Source: Sphingobacterium sp. UBA1575 (GTDB lineage Bacteria; Bacteroidota; Bacteroidia; Sphingobacteriales; Sphingobacteriaceae). From it: a stretch of 9,606 bases of DNA. This document shows positions 6,025 through 9,606 of this stretch, piece by piece; within the stretch, counting starts at the first letter, position 1, and each line of letters opens with the position of its first letter. The stretch is from contig DCOH01000037.1 of the NCBI GenBank assembly GCA_002322865.1, positions 32,870 through 42,475 on the forward strand, in the 5' to 3' direction. The notes under the pieces are model-generated. The model searched no databases. It was not told where the DNA came from and was given only the letters and a program-made list of their open reading frames with translations. The translations under genes were made by a program, and so were the position numbers.

Positions 6025-7601
6025 AAGAATTCGCTGTATTGATCAACCAATTGGATAGTACCAATAAAACCAACCAAAAGTTGGATGCGATATCGCTGTT
6101 CCTAAAATCAGCAGAAAATGCGGATAAATTATGGTTGTTGAATCTATTTGCCGGGAAGAGACCAAGAAGGATCGTAGGTACTAAATTGCTGCGGGAATGT
6201 TTGATCTATAAAACTGGTATTTCGGATTGGCTTTTTCAGGAATCCTATGCATCTGTAGGGGATTTGGCAGAAACGATTTCCTTATTATTGCCTCAACCAA
6301 CAACCTATTTAGATTATTCCTTAAGTGAATGGATGGTTAAAATTAATGGCCTATCTGGCAAATCAGAGGAAGAGAAGAAGGAATTTGTGCTTTGGGCTTG
6401 GGACGGCTTACCGCACTTGGAAAGGTTTATTTTCAATAAATTGTTGGGCGGAAGTTTTAGGATCGGGGTTTCATCTAAAGGGATGATCAATGCCATTGCT
6501 AAGGAATATGGACTTGATGCCAATGCCGTGGCACATAGCATTATGGGGAAATGGGATTTTGAAGAATTGGATTTCGATACCCTGATCCAAGGAGGCTATT
6601 CAGACAGCAACCTCTCCAAACCTTATCCTTTTTGTCTGGCCTATGCATTGGAGAATTTGGAATCAACCATATTGAAACCTGAAGATTGGTTTGCGGAATA
6701 TAAATGGGATGGAATTCGTGGGCAGGTTATAAAACGTAAAGGAGAGGTATTTATATGGTCTCGTGGCGAGGAATTGGTCACCGATCAATTTCCAGAAATT
6801 GTAGTAGAAGTTTTAAAATGGGAGGGTGATTTTGTACTGGATGGAGAAATCATAGCCTTTGCAGAAGAACAGGTTCTTAATTTCACTTTTCTACAGAAAA
6901 GATTGAACAGGAAAAATTTGACAGAAAAATTTATCAAAGAAATTCCTGTCAGCATGTATCTATATGATATTCTGGAATATAAAGAAGTAGACTATCGTCA
7001 AAGACCTATGAATGAAAGGCGAAAGTTATTGGCTAATCTATATGAAAAACATATGGATTCTATTTTCATGTTATCTCCATTGATTGAATTTTCTAGTTTG
7101 GAGGATTTGGCGAAAATAAGAAAAGATGCCCGTGATATGAATAGTGAAGGGTTGATGCTGAAGGCAAAGGATTCCATCTACCATACCGGTAGAAAAAAGG
7201 GGGATTGGTGGAAATGGAAGATTGATCCTTTAACGATCGATGCTGTATTGATCTATGCGCAGAAAGGGTCGGGAAGGAGAAGTGGCTATTATACGGATTA
7301 TACCTTTGCCGTTCGCGATGGTGATAATCTGGTTAGTATAGCTAAGGCTTATTCCGGATTAACAGATAAGGAGATCCAGGAGGTGAGCCGCTTTGTAAAT
7401 AAAAATGCGATCGAGAAATTCGGTCCGGTGCGAACCGTAAAACCCGAGCTGGTATTTGAAATCGCTTTTGAAGGAATCGGTTGGAGTTCCAGACATAAAT
7501 CTGGTGTAGCATTACGATTCCCACGAATACTAAGGTGGCGAAAAGATAAAACTGTAGCTGATATTGATGAATTGGAAGAAGTAAAAAAAATGATTAATTA
7601 A
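6021..7601 (+). CDS. ATP-dependent DNA ligase, bacterial repair type
   Basis: This 526-residue ligase seals nicks in DNA using ATP. It has an N-terminal helical DNA-binding domain (about 1-200), an adenylation domain (about 201-405) and an OB-fold domain (about 406-526). The active-site motif is EYKWDGIRGQ with the AMP-accepting Lys228. Other nucleotidyltransferase motifs are WSRGEEL (247-252), FVLDGEIIAF (Glu276), SMYLYDIL (311-318), EGLMLKA (Glu376) and WWKWK (Lys398, Lys400). Motif VI, RFPRILRWRKDK, is at 499-510. All catalytic residues are present, so it should be active. There is no LigD-type polymerase or nuclease domain; the exonuclease is a separate, coupled gene just upstream. It is the ligase of the known ligase/exonuclease/Lhr-type helicase/phosphoesterase set, but no helicase follows here. 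The essential NAD-dependent LigA is presumably elsewhere. Confidence 0.95.
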   Translation: MKEFAVLINQLDSTNKTNQKLDAISLFLKSAENADKLWLLNLFAGKRPRRIVGTKLLRECLIYKTGISDWLFQESYASVGDLAETISLLLPQPTTYLDYSLSEWMVKINGLSGKSEEEKKEFVLWAWDGLPHLERFIFNKLLGGSFRIGVSSKGMINAIAKEYGLDANAVAHSIMGKWDFEELDFDTLIQGGYSDSNLSKPYPFCLAYALENLESTILKPEDWFAEYKWDGIRGQVIKRKGEVFIWSRGEELVTDQFPEIVVEVLKWEGDFVLDGEIIAFAEEQVLNFTFLQKRLNRKNLTEKFIKEIPVSMYLYDILEYKEVDYRQRPMNERRKLLANLYEKHMDSIFMLSPLIEFSSLEDLAKIRKDARDMNSEGLMLKAKDSIYHTGRKKGDWWKWKIDPLTIDAVLIYAQKGSGRRSGYYTDYTFAVRDGDNLVSIAKAYSGLTDKEIQEVSRFVNKNAIEKFGPVRTVKPELVFEIAFEGIGWSSRHKSGVALRFPRILRWRKDKTVADIDELEEVKKMIN

Positions 7602-7617
7602 TTTAAAATAATAGACT

Positions 7618-7848
7618 ATGAGTAACCCTAAAAAAAATCCACAAGTGAATGAAGAACCTGAAAATGTTGATCCAAATGTACCACCAAAGCAAGAATATTT
7701 GGATCAATTACAGCAGGATGCTATTCATGCAACCTTTGATTTTGATCCTACAGAAGGCGAAAAAATCATAAGACAAGGTTTGCAAGCTTGGCCAAATCTT
7801 ATTGATGCTGAATTGCAAAGGTTTAAAGATCAAATTCAAAAGAAATAA
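7618..7848 (+). CDS. Small acidic protein of unknown function in the ligase operon
   Basis: This 76-residue protein matches no family I recognise. Residues 1-27 are rich in Pro, Asn and Glu (PKKNPQVNEEPENVDPNVPP) and probably disordered. Residues 28-76 look helical with aromatic positions (YLDQLQQDAIHATFDFDP, then GEKIIRQGLQAWPNLIDAELQRF), ending in a basic QIQKK. There is no signal peptide or membrane segment. It starts 16 bases after the ligase stop with no room for an independent promoter, and its stop codon is built into the base of the terminator stem, so it is the last gene of the exonuclease-ligase transcript. A role with the ligase is possible but only by position. It is likely real because of the tight spacing, codon-like composition and precise terminator. 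Confidence 0.7.
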   Translation: MSNPKKNPQVNEEPENVDPNVPPKQEYLDQLQQDAIHATFDFDPTEGEKIIRQGLQAWPNLIDAELQRFKDQIQKK

Positions 7849-7884
7849 AAATTAAAAGCGAAAATCTTTTCGCTTTTAATTTTT
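7847..7884. terminator. Strong intrinsic terminator after the ligase operon
   Basis: AAAAATTAAAAGCGAAAA (7847-7864) pairs perfectly over 18 bases with 7867-7884, which ends in a T-run; the core is AAAGCG/CGCTTT. It begins within the TAA stop of the 76-residue gene. Symmetric A and T tracts make it usable in both directions, which fits a former converging gene whose remnant ends at 7894. Confidence 0.85.
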
Positions 7885-7893
7885 ACTAAGCAT

Positions 7894-7989
7894 TTAAAAC
7901 TGTAATTTTAAACCAGAAATCACTTTAAGGTTTCTATAGCCATATAATCCGGACAAATTCAAATTTAATATACTGTTAATATTAGTTAG
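7894..7989 (-). pseudogene. Possible fossil C-terminus of an outer-membrane beta-barrel protein
   Basis: On the minus strand an open stretch of 31 codons without a start ends at TAA (7894-7896). Its last part reads LNLSGLYGYRNLKV followed by ISGLKLQF. Alternating hydrophobic and polar residues, a Gly-Tyr turn and a terminal Phe are the hallmark of the last two strands of Bacteroidota outer-membrane barrels. A stop (TAG at 7990-7992) and the promoter of the sigma-factor gene cut it off upstream. The neighbouring bidirectional terminator is placed exactly where the converging gene would need it. It is too short for certainty. Confidence 0.35.
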
Positions 7990-7998
7990 CTAAATTTG
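7964..7998 (+). promoter_or_regulatory. Promoter of the sigma factor / FecR operon
   Basis: TAAATTTG at 7991-7998 is an exact match to the Bacteroidota -7 box TAnnTTTG. A weak -33-like TTTAAT lies at 7964-7969, 21 bases upstream. The start of transcription would be near 8005, leaving a leader of about 27 bases to the ATG at 8032. The box also rules out a TTG at 7996 as the start codon, since that lies within it. Confidence 0.6.
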
Positions 7999-8031
7999 GA
8001 TTCATTTACTTATAAAAAGCATTCGATCAAC

Positions 8032-8598
8032 ATGACCATACAAAATCAAGTTTATATTGATTTAAGGAAAGGCAGTATTCAGGCCTTTCAGGTTGTATTT
8101 GATGCTTATTCTGCTAATATCTTTAATTTAGCCTATCATATCTTAAAAAATAAGGAGCATGCCGAAGAAGTAGTCCAGGAAACTTTTCTTAAACTTTGGA
8201 TGCATCGGGAAGAGCTGGATGAAGCCAAGGATTTATGGCCATATATCTATGTGATCGCTAAGAGAATCTGTTATAACCAATTGAGATCCATGAAATATGA
8301 TCTGTTGGCCCAGCAAGAATTGATTAAAAATATGGCTGTTTTGGCAGAAGATTCTGCACAGCAACTTTCCGAAATCAATAAGATTCTTCAAGAATCTGTT
8401 AATCTATTACCAGAACGACAAAAACAGGTATGGATCATGAGTAGAGAAGAGGGTAAATCGCATAAAGAAATTGCAGATGAACTAGGTATTTCCCCAAATA
8501 CGGTTAAGAATACGATTGTTCAAACCTTAAAAACCCTTCGTCATACCTTTAAGAAGGCAGATTATCTGTATTTTTTTATTTTTTTATTTTTCATATAG
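8032..8598 (+). CDS. ECF sigma factor, FecI-like, Bacteroidota type
   Basis: This 188-residue extracytoplasmic-function sigma-70 factor directs RNA polymerase to a small regulon, usually a TonB-dependent outer-membrane uptake system. Region 2 spans about 18-86 (FQVVFDAYSANIFNLAYHIL, EEVVQETFLKLW, YIYVIAKRICYNQLR). Region 4 spans about 122-173 (LLPERQKQVWIMSREEGKS, then the HTH HKEIADELGISPNTVKN). A linker of 35 residues connects them. The start is the ATG at 8032; the frame is open to a TTG at 7996, but that lies inside the -7 box. The protein ends in a very hydrophobic tail, YLYFFIFLFFI, encoded by T-rich DNA with runs of seven T; such tails occur on many sigma factors of this group. A FecR-type anti-sigma gene follows 47 bases later, so its activity is probably held by that membrane partner. 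Confidence 0.92.
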   Translation: MTIQNQVYIDLRKGSIQAFQVVFDAYSANIFNLAYHILKNKEHAEEVVQETFLKLWMHREELDEAKDLWPYIYVIAKRICYNQLRSMKYDLLAQQELIKNMAVLAEDSAQQLSEINKILQESVNLLPERQKQVWIMSREEGKSHKEIADELGISPNTVKNTIVQTLKTLRHTFKKADYLYFFIFLFFI

Positions 8599-8645
8599 TC
8601 CTATTCCTTTCTTCGTGTGTACATAGTATAGTTAATACTTAAATT

Positions 8646-9606
8646 GTGCATAAGAATCGTTTCGAAGAATTAAATCAAAAATTTTTAAATAATATTATTT
8701 CCGAGGAAGAACTTCAGGAATATCTTCAGCTATTGGAGAAGCATGAAGAGCTATTCTACCAATCCTTGGACGATGTTCAACCTATAGCCAATCAACATGA
8801 ATTTGACCAGGAACAGGTTTTTCAAGACTTGTTGAATCAAGTTGAAATACAAAACCCACCTAAAACCAAGCGTCTGCACTTTAAATGGATTTCCATTGCT
8901 GCTACTTTATTGATTGCATCTGGTATAGTCTATTATCTATACAGCCAAAAAGATAAATCATTAAATAATAAGGATGTACCTGTATTAGCTAATGTAAAAA
9001 GCAAGGTTTTCCCTCAGCCTTTGCATGAAAATGCGGCTATACTATTGGCTGATGGAACCGAGGTAGCATTGGAGGATGTATCAGAAAAAGGAATGGAACA
9101 TGATGGGGTGGAGCTTTCCAAAACAGCAGATGATATGATCAAAGTATCCTTTAGCAAGAGTTTAGCTCATGCCAACAAATCCTTCCACGAATTCAGAACA
9201 GCAAAGGGTACCAGTTATAATCTTCAACTTCCAGATGGCTCCAAAGTTTTTCTAAACTCAGGTTCCGTTTTTAAAATAAGTGCTGAATTTAACGAAGAAA
9301 ATAGGAACAGTGAGCTCTCCGGAGAAGCCTTCTTTGAAGTTGCACACAATCCTGAAAAACCATTTTTGGTGAAGACGAAAGATTATCAAGTTAAAGTCTT
9401 AGGAACCCAATTCAATGTGAAAAGTTACCCAACCGCCAAACAATCAAAAACCAGTCTATTAAAAGGCAGTGTACAAGTGAATTCATCGAAGGCGGCCTTA
9501 ATGCTGAAACCAGGTGAACAAGCAAATGGACGTGCTGGAAATGGGATTGAAAAAGTGAAAGCAAACTTTCGCGAAGTCCTTGCCTGGCGCGATGGGTATT
9601 TTAGGA
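8646..9606 (+). CDS. FecR-family anti-sigma factor (3' end cut by window)
   Basis: This is a membrane anti-sigma factor that holds the upstream ECF sigma factor and passes a signal from a TonB-dependent receptor. In the 320 visible residues there is a cytoplasmic N-terminal domain (1-80, helical, SEEELQEYLQLLEKHEELFY). One transmembrane segment, WISIAATLLIASGIVYYLY, is at 81-99, and a periplasmic FecR domain runs from about 183. The hallmark block FRTAKGTSYNLQLPDGSKVF (183-202) is followed by LNSGS, LSGEAFFEVAHNPEKPFLV (224-242) and VKVLGTQFNV (249-258). The start is taken as GTG at 8646: an in-frame TAA lies at 8640-8642 and the next in-frame ATG would be at residue 150, after the membrane segment. 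Members are usually somewhat longer than this, so little is missing. A SusC-type receptor gene would be expected downstream, outside the window. Confidence 0.92.
   Translation, partial: MHKNRFEELNQKFLNNIISEEELQEYLQLLEKHEELFYQSLDDVQPIANQHEFDQEQVFQDLLNQVEIQNPPKTKRLHFKWISIAATLLIASGIVYYLYSQKDKSLNNKDVPVLANVKSKVFPQPLHENAAILLADGTEVALEDVSEKGMEHDGVELSKTADDMIKVSFSKSLAHANKSFHEFRTAKGTSYNLQLPDGSKVFLNSGSVFKISAEFNEENRNSELSGEAFFEVAHNPEKPFLVKTKDYQVKVLGTQFNVKSYPTAKQSKTSLLKGSVQVNSSKAALMLKPGEQANGRAGNGIEKVKANFREVLAWRDGYFR

Noticed and set aside
7996..8031. TTG start for the sigma factor
   Set aside because: The TTG is inside an exact -7 promoter box, so it would not be transcribed; the ATG at 8032 is used.
1..9606. 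CRISPR arrays, tRNA or rRNA genes, insertion sequences
   Set aside because: No regularly spaced repeats, no cloverleaf with a CCA-type end, no transposase and no target-site-flanked terminal repeats were seen.

Overview
The window looks like a chromosomal stretch from a Bacteroidota bacterium, most likely of the Sphingobacteriaceae (Sphingobacterium/Pedobacter type). The grounds are protein character (a flavobacterial-type phytoene desaturase start, a FecI-like sigma factor with a hydrophobic tail followed by a FecR anti-sigma factor), AT-rich intergenic DNA, near-absence of Shine-Dalgarno sequences, and matches to the Bacteroidota -7 box TAnnTTTG at 504-511 (minus) and 7991-7998 (plus). The genus is inference.

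Left third (1-3189), all on the minus strand. Reading in the direction of transcription: a decayed DUF389 membrane-protein gene (3189 to 2351), an NTF2-like small protein, a MaoC-type hydratase, a MarR-family regulator, and the first 158 codons of a phytoene desaturase (crtI) that leaves the window at base 1. The marR-crtI gap and the marR leader carry the same palindromic word, TTAGTATAA/TTATACTAA. The simplest reading is that this MarR protein represses itself and the carotenoid gene. The DUF389 gene is a pseudogene with two homopolymer frameshifts, an in-frame TAA and a large internal deletion; its remaining pieces still read clearly as the family.

Middle (3190-4917): three small genes of stress-associated families. 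These are a DUF892/YciF ferritin-like protein on plus, and a Blc-type lipocalin lipoprotein and a CsbD-family protein on minus. Two hairpins act as terminators, one shared by the converging ferritin-like and lipocalin genes and one after csbD.

Right half (4918-9606), plus strand. A metallo-beta-lactamase-fold DNA exonuclease overlaps an ATP-dependent DNA ligase by 4 bases (ATGA). These are two members of the known ligase-associated repair set, but the helicase and phosphoesterase usually linked to them do not follow. Instead a 76-residue protein of unknown function completes the operon, ending at a near-perfect intrinsic terminator. After a gap that seems to hold the fossil C-terminus of an outer-membrane protein on the other strand, an ECF sigma factor and a FecR-type anti-sigma factor (cut by the window end) form a cell-surface signalling pair.

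Nothing here amounts to a clearly new multi-gene system. The most interesting leads are the MarR/crtI operator array, the multi-lesion DUF389 pseudogene, the reduced ligase-exonuclease operon with its small orphan protein, the 15-bp inverted repeat touching the NTF2-like start codon, and the outer-membrane-protein fossil under the sigma-factor promoter.
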